Positions 9,452 through 19,574 of a stretch of 64,000 nucleotides of DNA are shown piece after piece. The stretch is from Sialis fuliginosa. Lineage: Eukaryota; Arthropoda; Insecta; Megaloptera; Sialidae. The stretch lies in contig OY540810.1 of NCBI GenBank assembly GCA_961205875.1, positions 39,556,001-39,620,000 of the forward strand, read 5' to 3'. The first letter of the stretch is position 1. Each line of letters begins with the position of its first letter. The notes beneath the pieces are model-generated. The model worked only from the letters and a program-made list of their open reading frames with translations. It searched no databases and was not told the origin of the DNA. A program made the position numbers and the translations under genes.

Positions 9452-10312
9452 ACCTCCATGTTCTGAACGAAATGGAAATATTGTAATACCGTTGAAAAAT
9501 TGTGTCTGAGATAAAAGCAGATTCTGATTGTACTAACGTCAAAACGCAAAGAAAAGTTAATTTCCACATGCTGGCTGTGCGTGTGTCTGTTTGTTTGTGT
9601 GTCTCGATAACTGCTTTAAAAATGCACCGATTTGAATTATTTTTGAGGAAAATGTTTGTCTTAGTAAGTATTCTGGACCTATTGATTTTGGTGCTAATCG
9701 GATTAGGGATTTTGGAAATATTCGAAAACTCATAATTCAATCGAAGCTTAAGGACACTTATTTATTTATAGATGTCATTAAAAGGGGTGAAAAACACCTT
9801 CAACATTTTATTTTAAATAATAAATTAATACGTTTTCTAATTCACGTTGCCGTGGAAACAAATGCAACTTAAAACAAATTGTCAGGTACTTATTGTACAT
9901 TTTTTCTTTTGTTATGTTATTGAGAATATTACAAAACTTATGTGCGGCATTACAACCTATCAAACAAATATTTTCAAGCTTGCAAACACTTTCAATCGGG
10001 GTATCAAACTTATATGACAGTTCTCTTGAAGTTTTTGACAGATGGTTGCATGCATAGTATTGTATAGTAAATAAAAACAAATATATATATAAAGTAAATT
10101 TACTAAAGTGTATTTACTAACCTTGTTAAAAGCTGTAAAAACCAGCTTACTGCACATGTAACTATCTGTCAAAAACTCAAAAAGAACTGTCATTAATATT
10201 TGATACCCCATTCGAAAGTATTTGCAAGCTAGCAAATTTTATTAGCTAGGCTGTAATAATAAATGTTACATATAAAAAAAATATTATGGTGCGTGGAAGT
10301 TATGTATGGTTC
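9452..10312 (+). mobile_element. Family D copy interrupted by a B-like MITE
   Basis: Begins CCTCCATGTTCTGAACGAAA and follows the D order: GTATTACAATA inverse, ATTCTGATTGTACTAAC, GTGTGTCTGTTTG, AAAATGCACCGAT, TATTGATTTTGGTGCTAATC, ATTAAAAGGGGTGAAAAAC. It resumes after 10257 with GGAAGTTATGTATGGTTCT, the D 3' terminus also seen at 37370-37392. The interruption is the long-TIR element 9949-10257. Frames in it are overlapping antisense shadows with GT-rich composition. Confidence 0.7.
9949..10257. mobile_element. B-like MITE with ~100-bp TIRs
   Basis: The first ~105 bp (ATTACAACCTATC...TTTTTGACAGATGG) and the last ~105 bp are reverse complements at roughly 80 percent. Shared blocks are CAAGCTTGCAAACACTTTC, GGGGTATCAAA, TGACAGTTCT and TTTTTGACAGATRGTT. 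The GCAAGCACTTTCAAATGGGG core is shared with the B copies at 18107, 32242, 34330 and 50312. It sits inside a D copy. Confidence 0.75.
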
Positions 10313-10784
10313 TAAATACGTTAATTTTAAAAATATTTTTTATTACGACCGTATAATTTTTATGAAATAAAAATCTAATCAAATAATACGACTATGTTCA
10401 TATTTTGAAACGCATGAGTTGAGCTATCCAACGACAACATACAACACATTTCTTTAACATTTGTATTACTTTCTCTATAAATATCGGCGTTGAAATGTGA
10501 CTGTGAGTTTTTCACTACATGAATTTTCACTGTGTTCTTTGTGATTTTTTTCCCTACTGCTAGTAAACATACTTTACATAGTTAAACCGTGTATAAATGA
10601 TGTAAACCCGCTTTCCATTGTTTTTTTTTTAATTTGGTATTTCACTGTTTTGTATATTAAAAAAATATGTTATTGGAGGAAATTGAAAAATATTGTTTTT
10701 GTAAAAATTTCATAAAGGAATTGTTGATATGTTTATTATTATTATTTTATTCAAAAAATGATTGTAGCTAAAGAATAAAAAAAT
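10313..10784. other. Unassigned stretch
   Basis: AT-rich. The CTATAAATATCGGCG stretch near 10477 resembles a TATA box only by chance-level similarity. No repeat partner seen. Confidence 0.4.
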
Positions 10785-10850
10785 ACGACCAAGTGCGAGT
10801 AGGTCTCGCGCTCTGAAAGTTCCGTACCGTTATATAAAATTTAATTATTG
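10785..10850 (+). repeat. Short CGACCAAGTGCGAGT repeat (R-like)
   Basis: ATACGACCAAGTGCGAGTAG then GTCTCGCGCTCTGAAAGTTCCGTACC. This matches the arthropod interspersed sequence whose usual form runs CCAAGTGCGAGTCGGACTCG...AGGGTTCCGTACC, and is related in order to the heads of the R copies at 15725 and 62985. Confidence 0.5.
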
Positions 10851-11085
10851 TTGACAATACTTAGTTACGTAGACAATGGACCCGATTCCCAAGGTGTCTT
10901 TGTGTGTATAGGCGTATTTACATCTCGTAATAAATAATAAGACGTTATTATTATTTAAAATATACTTAAAATTATGTTCTAGGTACATACGTGAACTTGG
11001 CAATCATTAGTTTCTTCTTTAATTATTTAGTTCTTACCTGCAAAAAAAGAAAATACAATTTAGTAATTTTATATAAATTTATATA

Positions 11086-11126
11086 AATTTAGCACGAGGA
11101 AGCAATGTGCATTTACTTGAATGATG
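11086..11126 (+). repeat. Family A terminal fragment
   Basis: TTTAGCACGAGGAAGCAATG then TGCATTTACTTGAATGATG: only the last 41 bp of an A element. Confidence 0.6.
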
Positions 11127-11132
11127 TTTTTT

Positions 11133-11719
11133 TATTAATTGGATATAATATAGATAGATTATACATTTTAATGATCAATTAATAAAGCAAAACGATACCG
11201 TAGGAAAATCAGAACGATTTCCCCACATTCCGATTTACAAAAACCAAAGTGTTGAAACACACGTTAAATTGGAGCATTCCACCGAACTAAGATAAATTAC
11301 TGTATATGTATGTGCGCTAATATTTTTCCCCAGGGCGTTTTTCACAGAGCAATTGGTTGGTATTCGATGCACGAAACTACGCTCTGCAAATATCCTTCTG
11401 CTCTAAAGTACGACGCCGTTCCCTTACGTTAGCTCTTTCAAATTAGCATAAAACATACTGAATACTACACATCATAGTGGTAAACTAATGTTGAATCTTT
11501 TATAAGACGAACATTTTCTATTATTTTCCTTTGGTATGCTCTTAAGTGCAGTTAAATGTATACGTATTATGGAACATCTGAAATCATCTGAATGTTTTAT
11601 CTCGATCTGAATAAATTATAGATATGCGTTTTCATCATTTATTGTGAGTTTCAGTAAAAAACTTTAAGATAAAATAACGTTAATTCTTTTATTTCTTGTT
11701 AAACATCTATCTAAATAAG
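11133..11719. other. Unassigned stretch
   Basis: No repeat partner or coding signal found. Confidence 0.4.
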
Positions 11720-12080
11720 GTAACTGGTGCTAGTCTTGGACAATATCCCAGTGTAGGACACTTGTTTATTATTATCAAAAATATTTGTTGATATTTGATT
11801 ACATACTGCCATTACTGAATCATAATGTATAGACACTTAACTGTAAAACAACTTAATATGATGACAATCGGCCAATGGGTATCAAAATGGTGGAATTTAA
11901 ACTAATTATTAGTTTAATCTATTTATTAATTAGTTATATTATTATCATAGCATCTGCTTTACATTCTTTCAAATTTTACGCTTCTTTATTTTATAACTTT
12001 TGTGTCGTAGTATTATCATTTTGGATGCCCATTATTACTGGTTTTACTTTGTCCATTACTGGAGAAAATACATGGTGAAC
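11720..12080 (+). mobile_element. Family C copy, 3' truncated
   Basis: Begins AAGGTAACTGGTGCTAGTCT, preceded by TA. It then follows C landmarks: CACTTGTTTA, AATATTTGTTGATATTTG, TGCCATTACTG, TCTATAGACACTTAACTG-like, GACAATCGGCCAATGGGT, AAAATGGTGG, TTTACTTTGTCCATTACTGG. The opposite TIR is absent. The 67-codon frame at 11875-12078 is within the repeat and not conserved in other copies. Confidence 0.7.
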
Positions 12081-12334
12081 TTTTCCATTTTTTTCAAACA
12101 TTGATTGTTGGTGTAAAAATCAAATTTTATTTTTGAAAATTTTATTATGTATTTATAACATAAAAATTTCCTCTTATTTTCGAAAAAATCCTATCATTTT
12201 TACGTTAATTATTGCATTAGTAGTGATAAAAAAAGTTTTTCGACAATTTTTTTATTTTTGAGGTTAGGATGCGTTTGAAAAGTAACGCTACCTATGCAGT
12301 TCTATAGTCCATTATCTTATAAGTATTTTAATAT

Positions 12335-13143
12335 TGCTTCCTCGCAATATCGAAGATACGAGAAGCTATGTGATCGTTTCAGATTGAGACAAAAAAAATG
12401 TTCTCCGATTTCAAAATTTTAAATTGATTTATCCATTTCACGTCAAGACAAACACTTTTCATTCCGTGTCTGTCTGTCTGTCCGTGTGTCCGTGTATCCG
12501 TCCGTCTGTCCCCTGACTCCTTGTCACACGCATAACTCATGAACCACTGAACCGATATTATTGAAACTTGGTCGGATGGTTGGGTTTGGTTTGAGGACGG
12601 TCCCATTTCAAAATCATCAAAATCGTGTGTAAGGGGGAGGGGTGACACCACAAAATATTTATTTTTTCAAGATATCTCAAGAACGACACATGTTACGATA
12701 AAATTTTATAGAATATTTTTTGTAGAGAATTAAATTTCCTATAATATGGGTCTACTACGTTTGTTGTAAAATATTCCCTTACAAAGATTTATCTCAATTT
12801 ATTTTAAAAATTCGTGTTTTGTTTTTCTAAATTGATATTTGATTGGATATATTAAATGTCATTTTGACGTTTTAAATGTCATTTTGACGTTTTAAATGTC
12901 ACTTTGACGTTTTAAATGTCATTTTGACATTTGCATAAATTTAGATTTAGATTGAAACTGTCAAAAAATTAAAAATATATGAAAAAATATTCAGGTGCGT
13001 TTTAAGAAAAATTTTGAACAAAATTTTTTTAGTAAAATTTGTATAAAAATTAAATGGTTAACCAATACCAGGCAATTTATCTGAACACTATCGGTTTTAG
13101 TGAATTTAGCACGAGGAAGCACTGTGCATTTACTTGGCAGATG
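12335..13143 (+). mobile_element. Family A copy (full length)
   Basis: Runs from TGCTTCCTCGCAATATCG to CACTGTGCATTTACTTGGCA...GATG. Ordered blocks: TTTCACGTCAAGACAAACAC, CCGTGTCTGTCTGTC, AACCGATATTATTGAAACTT, GTGTAAGGGGGAGGGGTGAC, AAGATATCTCAAGAACG, four copies of a 20-bp TTAAATGTCATTTTGACGTT unit (about 12855-12935), GGTTAACCAAT and AGCACGAGGAAGCA. The CGAGGAAGCA near the 3' end is the inverse of the 5' TGCTTCCTCG. Closest relative is the copy at 49040. A 90-codon antisense frame (12379-12651) is shared with that copy. Confidence 0.8.
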
Positions 13144-13909
13144 TTTTTTTTTTTTCCTATGACCTATAGAACCGGAGATGTTTCAAAAACAGTGTAGCGA
13201 TACACTGGAAATGTATCAAAAATGCACAATAATGCAATTTTCTCGGGATGCACATGGTCATTTTTTCTAAATTTTTGATTTTCAACTCATCTTCAAACAT
13301 ATCAAGAGAAAATCCAAAAAATCCAACTTCCCGAATGCATCACTTAAAAATACTAATTTCCCTCTACTACCAGAGTCCAATACCTTATAGGCCATTCGAA
13401 AAGATGTTTATCTTAATTTCGATGTTAAAATTTTAATTAAATTAATAAATCTACAATCAATAAATACCATCAGACATTTGTTATATTTACATAAAGCTGT
13501 TACAAGCATGCACTGCTAAAGTGACCCGACCAATCACTCAATAAGATATATTATTGTGTATACACAGACACAGTTTTCCTTGTTTGTGTAGGTAAGCGAA
13601 CAATTTCACGAAACACTGATTGATAAAGTGCTCGTCCGAACCCCTGCGGCCTCTAAACACGTATAAATTAGTCTTCGATAGAAAATGTTTCAATTCTGAA
13701 CGCCCTCAATATCAATTCGCCGTCGAATAACACGTGTTCATTTTGTCAATACCAAGTGACCGATGAATTCAGCCGGATATTGTTTCTATATATATTGGTT
13801 CTTAATTTTTCTCGATTCTTTGATCAATATTGGATGAGTTCAGCAAATAATAGACTACATGTGTTTTATTATATTTTGAGTTATTATATTTATTTATAAG
13901 TTTATTTTA
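13144..13909. other. Unassigned stretch
   Basis: No repeat partner or recognisable frame. A poly(T) run follows the A element. Confidence 0.4.
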
Positions 13910-14180
13910 GAATTCCGTAGAAAACTAGGAACCCTTAGGGATTCAGTCTGTTCGTAATTCCGTCTGTCGATCTATTTGTATGGCACGGCCTTCCCATACT
14001 ATCATTTATACTTCTAAACAGAAATTTCGAATTTTGAATAAAGAAAAAAAAACAATCGGAGAAATATCTTTCTGAGCTGCGTAAATGAAAACAGTAGAAA
14101 TGAAAACCGGAATAAAATCCGTTCAGTAGTAACTGATAAAATCCTGCACAGACAGACAGACAGACGCGGTGAGGGACTTT
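13910..14180 (+). repeat. R-like head and RTE-like tail fragments
   Basis: AGAATTCCGTAGAAAACTAG-GAACCCTTAGGGATTCAG followed by GTCTGTTCGTAATTCCGTCTG is the R-type head. AAAATCCGTTCAGTAGTAAC then CAGACAGACAGACAGACGCG is a typical RTE/SINE 3' tail. Both are short and degraded. Confidence 0.45.
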
Positions 14181-14750
14181 ATTTATTTAAATTTTAAAAA
14201 TGTTAAAATTAAATAATGAGTTATTTTTCTACAAAATATTAAAAACACATAGAAATTAATAATATTAAAAAATACGGCTGTTTTTGTTGCAGATCCGCGC
14301 ACGTTTCCCCTCACGCAAATAAAGGGCTAATTATAATTTGTGTGAAAATTTATAAAGGAACCTATTTTAATTTAACATTATAATTTACGGGGTTTTTGCT
14401 GTACCATGGCAAAGCTTTACACACAAAAAATTTCAGAGGTTTCGTTATAGCTTTGCTAAGTTTAGGAGAGATGATGAGAAGAAATCATGACAAAAAGTAC
14501 ATACGTTACGTTCTTGAACCGTTTTTATTAGTCTGGATCTCTGAACCAGCATGGACACTTTGTTTCCAGAGTATTTTATCTCGAGTATCCAATGATACTT
14601 GGTTTGCTATTGTATTAGACGAAAATAAACGTTTTTTTTGTCAACTCTGTTTGTTTAGGGTTTCCAAATGAACTTTTAAAATTGAACTTGGTGTTGGCTA
14701 TGGTTTTAATATATCGTCAAGGTCAATGCTATTGATATGTGCCTAATGGT
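14181..14750. other. Unassigned stretch with a 91-codon frame
   Basis: A plus-strand open frame (14396-14671) is not in any repeat I recognise. It shows no motif, signal peptide or transmembrane pattern, and its W/F/R content fits random AT-rich DNA. I would not call it a gene without transcript or homology support. Confidence 0.35.
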
Positions 14751-15100
14751 GTATTTACACGTCGATTTCCGCTGTGCGGCTAGTCGCCTACCAAATCGCC
14801 TCACAAGGCCGCACAGCAACATTATTTATACGAGTTTTGTTCATTTTTTTGAAAATATTGAGCAGAACAGATGATCTACGTGCGATAAAAATCGCATGCG
14901 GCTGATTATTTTCAGCTTTACACGGTCGATTTTAGTCACCCGCCGCATGCAGCCTAGGCCGTACGCAGTGAAAGTCGGATACAGGTCTACTTGGGCGCTT
15001 GCGATTTTAGTCATCTGCGGCCAAGCCAAACTGCCATTTACACGGTCGATTTCCGCCATGCGCTCTAGTCGCACGGTGGAAATCGACCCGTGTAAACCCC
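14751..15100. mobile_element. GC-richer MITE with TTTACACG ends
   Basis: Starts ATTTACACGTCGATTTCCGC and ends with the inverse of GTTTACACGGGTCGATTTCC. The matching GTGCGGCTAGTCG and GTGCGACTAGAGCG blocks extend the TIR to about 38 bp. TTTACACGGTCGATT also recurs inside at 14920 and 15038, and 15038-15099 is itself a strong hairpin. It is clearly more GC-rich than its neighbours. Frames crossing it in several phases are palindromic shadows. Superfamily unknown. Confidence 0.6.
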
Positions 15101-15107
15101 GTATTAG

Positions 15108-15235
15108 ATCGTAGAACCCTGAAGATGTCCACTGCAATGTGTGACGAAACGTTGTCCGATAACATGACCAAATCGACGCGGCTTACACCCATAAGCCAAA
15201 ATCCATATCAGAATCACCACGGAAGCCTCAAGAGT
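15108..15235 (+). repeat. Family P right-arm fragment
   Basis: CCTGAAGATGTCCACTGCAA, GTGACGAAACGTTG, CGACGCGGCTTACACCC and ACGGAAGCCTCAAGAG. Same order as the right arm at 20978-21075 and the inverse of 31362-31480. Possibly a Penelope-like end. Confidence 0.6.
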
Positions 15236-15724
15236 TATATAAGTTAGTATGTACTTCGTAAAGGTGCCAAATTATTAATGAACATTCCTCTGAGTTTTGA
15301 ATTACTAGTAGTAAGTATTTAAATAAGAGGGTTAAATGGCCGTAATCCTAACTATAACTTTTATGGGCTCTTAAATTTAGCAATTAAGAGGACATTAAAT
15401 AACATCTGTATTGGTCTGTACATGTGCATATATACAAACATGCACACAGAAGAAACACTTAGATTACAAATAGTGTTATTGTGTAACTTTTAAGACATCA
15501 AATAGCATTAAATAAACTAATTAAATTTTTAATATTTTGTTACCATTGTATATACAATTTTTTTGTTAGTAGATACTATTAATTATTTAATGCATTGAAA
15601 ATGAGTTACGTTTTAATTAATAATAATAAAGCAATCAGTATTGCTGTATTTTACGTAGCTTCAGAGGGGATAAGAAAAATGTAAATAACTTGACTAAAAT
15701 TAAACAGATTTGAAAAAAACAATA
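15236..15724. other. Unassigned stretch
   Basis: AT-rich, no repeat partner found. Confidence 0.4.
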
Positions 15725-16168
15725 ATTCGGGCAAGACATACACGAGTGTATGCCATAAGGGTTCCGAAGTTCGTACTACGGGGAATGTTTGGAGTCATGC
15801 ATTTTTGCGTAAAAATATAAAAAAATGTCAAGTTCTGGATTTACTTTAAAGCCCCCTACAAGCACCATTGTTGATTTAGAAAAAAAAGGGTCAAATTCCG
15901 CTTGTTTGGTTATACATTTTAACGTTCCACATGCCTTGGTATAAAAAAAATATTTTTTTTACCTAGCTTTAGCTCCTTATTGCCCCACCCCCCCTGAAAA
16001 ATTAGTTATTCAATAAATTTGTACATATTTTACTAGAGGGTGTCATTTTACATGTTCAGTAAAAATTTCAAGTTTCTAGCTTATATAGTTTACGAGCTAT
16101 TTGGCTTTAAGGACGGACGGACGGACGGACGACAAAGTAAGATTAATAGGGTTTCTTCGGAACCCTAA
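15725..16168 (+). repeat. Family R copy
   Basis: AATTCGGGCAAGACATACAC...AAGGGTTCCGAAGTTCGTAC at the head; AGCCCCCTACAAGCACCATT, GCCTTGGTATAAAAAAA, TAGCTTTAGCTCCTTATTGC, ACTAGAGGGTGTCATTTTAC in the middle; GACGGACGGACGG and GGTTTCTTCGGAACCCTAA at the end. It aligns with 62985-63813, which has an extra ~380 bp. Head and tail both carry GGGTTCCGAAG in opposite orientation, so this behaves like a subterminal inverted-repeat element. Confidence 0.75.
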
Positions 16169-16179
16169 AAAGCACCTTG

Positions 16180-16404
16180 TTTAGAATAAAAAAACCTTTC
16201 AAATGAGGTATCACTTGCCCTATCATGCTATTAAAAATTTTAAGGGTTGTGCTCATAGCGCAAAGTGTTGAAAATATTCTTTAAAATTGTATTGCTAAAG
16301 ATGTCCCCCTTGAAAGCAAAATCGACGTGTTCGAGAGTTTTTTCAAAATCTTATTTTAACTGGCCAAAACCGCGGCAGTTTCGTTTTCGTTGGACCACCC
16401 TGTA
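16180..16404 (-). repeat. Truncated element ending TATACAGGGTGGTCCAACG
   Basis: On the minus strand it starts TATACAGGGTGGTCCAACGA and continues AACTGCCGCGGTTTTGGCCA. TACAGGGTGnnnCA ends are common in insect DNA transposons. Only one end is present. Confidence 0.5.
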
Positions 16405-16901
16405 TACATATATGTACGTAACTTTTTATATGTTTCAATAAATATTTTTTATTTGAAACATTCATCTGAAGGTGAAAAAAATCAACCCATTCAGATGTAA
16501 ATAAAAAAGTTTTTCCTCAAACCGATAAATACAGAATCAAAATAGGCATTTTTAAAGGTTGTTAAATTTCCTTAAAAAATAAAAATAACGTTTTCAATGT
16601 TCTGGTTTGAATGAAATCTGCGAAACAGTAGGAGAGAACATGTATAAAAATATTATGAAAGTAATATTTCTAGTCTCAATGGAAAGTCCATATGTGGAAA
16701 ATATAAAAACGAATGATAAATTACCACAGTTCTGTTTTCACACAATAACACTAAATATACACACACACGAATATTCTACAATACGCGGAGATATTACACG
16801 AGAAATAAAAAAAACTTGTGTTTTATAGTGGAAACATAAGATGTGTTACATTTAGAATGGTTCGAAATATAGAAATGTTATAATTTATACTTTATAAAAA
16901 A
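16405..16901. other. Unassigned stretch
   Basis: No recognised repeat. A 73-codon frame at 16607-16828 has no motif. Confidence 0.35.
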
Positions 16902-17238
16902 CATCTGCCAAGTACAGTGCTTCCTCATGTTAAATTCACCAAAGGTAGTTAATTATTGAACAATTTAAATAAAAACCAATAGTGGTTAGTAAAATTGCCT
17001 GGAATTGGTTAACCATTTAATTTTTATAATATTAATATTATAATATATAATATATATATAATATTATAATATTAAGAAATTTTTCTTAAAACGCACCTGA
17101 TTATGTTTTCGTATATTGTTAATTTCTTGACAATTTCAATCAAATTTAAATCTAAGCAAATGTCAAAATGACATTTAAAACTTCAAAATGACATTTAAAA
17201 CGTCAAAATGACATTTAACATGTCATAGAAAATATCAT
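16902..17238 (-). mobile_element. Family A copy, 5' truncated
   Basis: Begins with the A 3' end inverted (CATCTGCCAAGTACAGTGCT), then AACCATTTAATTTTTAT, an AT palindrome block around 17030-17080 in place of TTTTTTAGT, GCACCTGATTATGTTTTCG and three GTCAAAATGAC units. It stops at the minisatellite. Confidence 0.7.
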
Positions 17239-17450
17239 TTCATTTGATACCCATATGAAGATAGTTGTGAAGAAAAAGATAATACGCCATCTTGGGGCAT
17301 CCGCCATATTGGATTTAGAATGACGTCACATAGTCAATCGTATTTTAATCGTTAAGCCCTTTTATTTGATACCCATATCAAGGTGGTTGTGAAGAAAAAG
17401 ATAATCCGCCATCTTGTGGCGTTCGCCATATTGAATTCAGAACAATATTG
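17239..17450 (+). repeat. Tandem pair of a ~115-125-bp unit
   Basis: Both units read TTTGATACCCATAT, AAG-TGGTTGTGAAGAAAAAG, ATAATMCGCCATCTTG, CGCCATATTG (units at about 17239-17320 and 17366-17450). Between them is a TGACGTCA site (17321-17328). It abuts the truncated A copy. Confidence 0.6.
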
Positions 17451-18065
17451 GATATTACACTGTATTGCATTGTCACAAAATTTCAAATCTCTAGCTTAAT
17501 TAAAACAAGTCGAAATTTTGATTGCAATATTTGACCTTAACATTCTAACTAACAAGTAAAGTTAAATAAAAGCTTATAACAAACAAAAAAAGAAAACTAG
17601 AAGAAATATAACATATGTATATATATATATATTATCAAATGAGTAACTCAATAAAAGTGACATTGAATAAAATGATTTCAAAATCGAGAGCTTTAGCATA
17701 TAAAATGTAAAGTAAATACAAAATATATGCGCATAATAAATATTTACTCGTATATTATTTTTATATGTATTTTTCAGAAAGCTGTGAATTTAAATAGAAT
17801 TTAAAATCAAAAACAAATAAAATACAAAAAGGTTTTGATTTTTTTTAGCGCACTCAAGGTATAAAAATGCTAAATATTTACATTCAATGAACATACATAC
17901 TCTTCTGTATGACGTGACGAGGAACATTTCCCTCGAAAACAGCACAGCATCGTTTGTGTGTTCGACCCATACTTATACCTTTATCTATAGACCGTATCTA
18001 AAGGTCTAGTGTCATTTCAAACAGGCGACTACAAGATAATTAATGACTAAATAAGAGAAAATACA
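17451..18065. other. Unassigned AT-rich stretch
   Basis: No repeat except a ~30-bp segment around 17975-18007 (ACCTTTATCTATAGACCGTA) that resembles 19627-19657. Confidence 0.35.
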
Positions 18066-18459
18066 TATCAGGTACTGGCACCAGTGTTGGATTCTTGTTT
18101 AATTAATGTCCGGTATTATAAAAGAGCTAGCTAATTTACTAGCTAGCAAGCACTTTCAAATGAGATATCTAACTTAAATGACAGTTCTTTTGGAGTTTGT
18201 TGAAGACTTTGACAAGTTTCGCGCACGCATTGTAGATAAATACCAACGGTATTAAAACAGTGGTGATATTATGAAAATTATTTTTTACGGTGAAAAATGC
18301 CAACTGTGTTACAATTGGTTGAAGTGTCACTGCTCTAAATTCCAAAGCTAATCCATAGATACTAGTACAGAATTAATACCCCATTTGAAAGTGCTTGCTA
18401 GTGCTCCTTTATAATACCGGACATATGTAAACGTACAAAATTAAAAATATTTGTTGATA
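18066..18459 (+). mobile_element. Family C fragment carrying a B MITE
   Basis: AGGTACTGGCACCAGTGTTG to TTGTTTAATTAA, then the B element, then AAAATATTTGTTGAT: the same order as the uninterrupted C copy at 62131. So B entered a C copy. A second C copy begins directly afterwards at 18460. Confidence 0.6.
18107..18423. mobile_element. Family B MITE
   Basis: Ends TGTCCGGTATTATAAAAGAG and the inverse of TGTCCGGTATTATAAAGGAG. Internal landmarks: GCTAGCAAGCACTTTCAAAT, GTGGTGATATTATGAAAATT, AACTGTGTTACAATTGG, GAATTAATACCCCATTTGAA. Length 317 bp, non-coding, close in size to the copy at 32242 (299 bp). Confidence 0.8.
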
Positions 18460-19037
18460 ACGTACTGGCATCAATTATGGCCGCTATAAGAGCAAGATTT
18501 TTTTTTGGATTAATGGGCTTGTTTTTTGTAATTTTCATGAACTCATGTTGCTAATAAAACAAGTAGGTAACTCTTCATTTAATCAATTTAATTACCAAAG
18601 TCCGCAAATATAGTTTTTTTAAAAATTATAACCTTTTATTTTGTTTATGTTTTCTCTACAGCAATGGATAAAGTAAAACCAGTAATGAGCACGCAGTGAT
18701 GGACACTTTCTCATTAGAAAGTGTAATCATTATTACAAAATGATAAGTACTATGACACAAAGGATATAAAATAAAGAATCGTCAAATTTGAAACAATGTG
18801 AAGCAGTTGCTATGATAATATAATAATTAATAAATAAATTATATTAATAATTAGTTTAAATATCCATCATTTTGACACCTATTGGCCGATTGTCATCAAA
18901 ACACGCTGTAAGACAGTTAAATGCATATATTGTAGATTAATATTAAGAAATGGTAGTAATCATATATTTCTAATTCAGTACATTTAATTAAAAAATTGCC
19001 ATTACTGGGGTCCTTGCCAAGACTGGTGCCACTACCT
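18460..19037 (-). mobile_element. Family C copy (full length)
   Basis: Flanked by TA on both sides, with ends ACGTACTGGCATCAATTATG and the inverse of AGGTAGTGGCACCAGTCTTG. Contains GCAATGGATAAAGTAAAACC, ACAAAATGATAAGTACTA, AAGCAGTTGCTATGATAA and GGCCGATTGTCATCAAAAC, which recur in order in 22966-24235 and 55401-55925. 578 bp, no transposase: a TA-inserting non-autonomous element. Confidence 0.8.
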
Positions 19038-19052
19038 TATAATTTATAAATG

Positions 19053-19574
19053 GGGTATATAAAGACAAGGTAGTCTCATCAGCTCCTTGACCAATCAGCG
19101 TTGGCGCGGGAATTGACGTCACCACGAAGATATATTCAAATGTTATAAATGTATAATAGAATATCAATTACAAAAAAAAATCCTTTATTTATTCTTGTTT
19201 TCGTATTTTTGATATTTTAACAACACATATAATCAAATAAGTACAAATTCGACATTGCAAAATCATACAAAAGCTGTCATAGACAATTTGATCTAAATGG
19301 GAAGCGTCATTTTTATTATTTTTAAGTTGGTAATACGTTATGTGATTCTGGCAGCTTTTTATGATTTTGGAATACCGAATTTGTACTTATTTGATTGTAT
19401 GTGTTGTAAAAAAATCAAAAAATACCGAAACAAGAATAAATGAAGGAATTTTTTTTGTAATTGATATTCTATTATACATTTATAGCATTTGAATACATCC
19501 CCCAAGTGACGTCAATTCCCGCGCGTCCGCTGATTGGTCAAGGAGCTGAAGAGACTACCTTGTCTCTATATACC
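19053..19574. mobile_element. Foldback element Z, ~225-bp arms
   Basis: Starts GGTATATAAAGACAAGGTAG and ends with the inverse of GGTATATAGAGACAAGGTAG. The arms continue inward to about 19277 and 19347, including TTGACCAATCAGCG, GCGGGAATTGACGTCA, TATAATAGAATATCAATTAC, AAATAAGTACAAATTCG. The unpaired centre is only ~70 bp. No second copy in the window and no clear TSD. Each arm carries a CCAAT, a GCGCGGGAA and a TGACGTCA motif. Confidence 0.8.
19082..19121 (+). promoter_or_regulatory. CCAAT / GCGCGGGAA / TGACGTCA cluster in Z arm
   Basis: Within 40 bp lie CCAAT (in GACCAATCAGCG), TTGGCGCGGGAA (an E2F-like consensus) and TGACGTCA (a CRE palindrome). The inverse set lies at 19507-19545. These are motif matches only; there is no evidence of transcription. 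Confidence 0.25.

Noticed and set aside
12379..12651. 90-codon frame conserved in the A copy at 49515-49784
   Set aside because: Conservation follows from the repeat; the RTDTRTHGQTDRHG core is translated GACGGACA/GACAGACA microsatellite and other A copies disrupt it.
14396..14671. 91-codon single-copy frame
   Set aside because: No motif, start context or splice evidence; its length can occur by chance in 64 kb.
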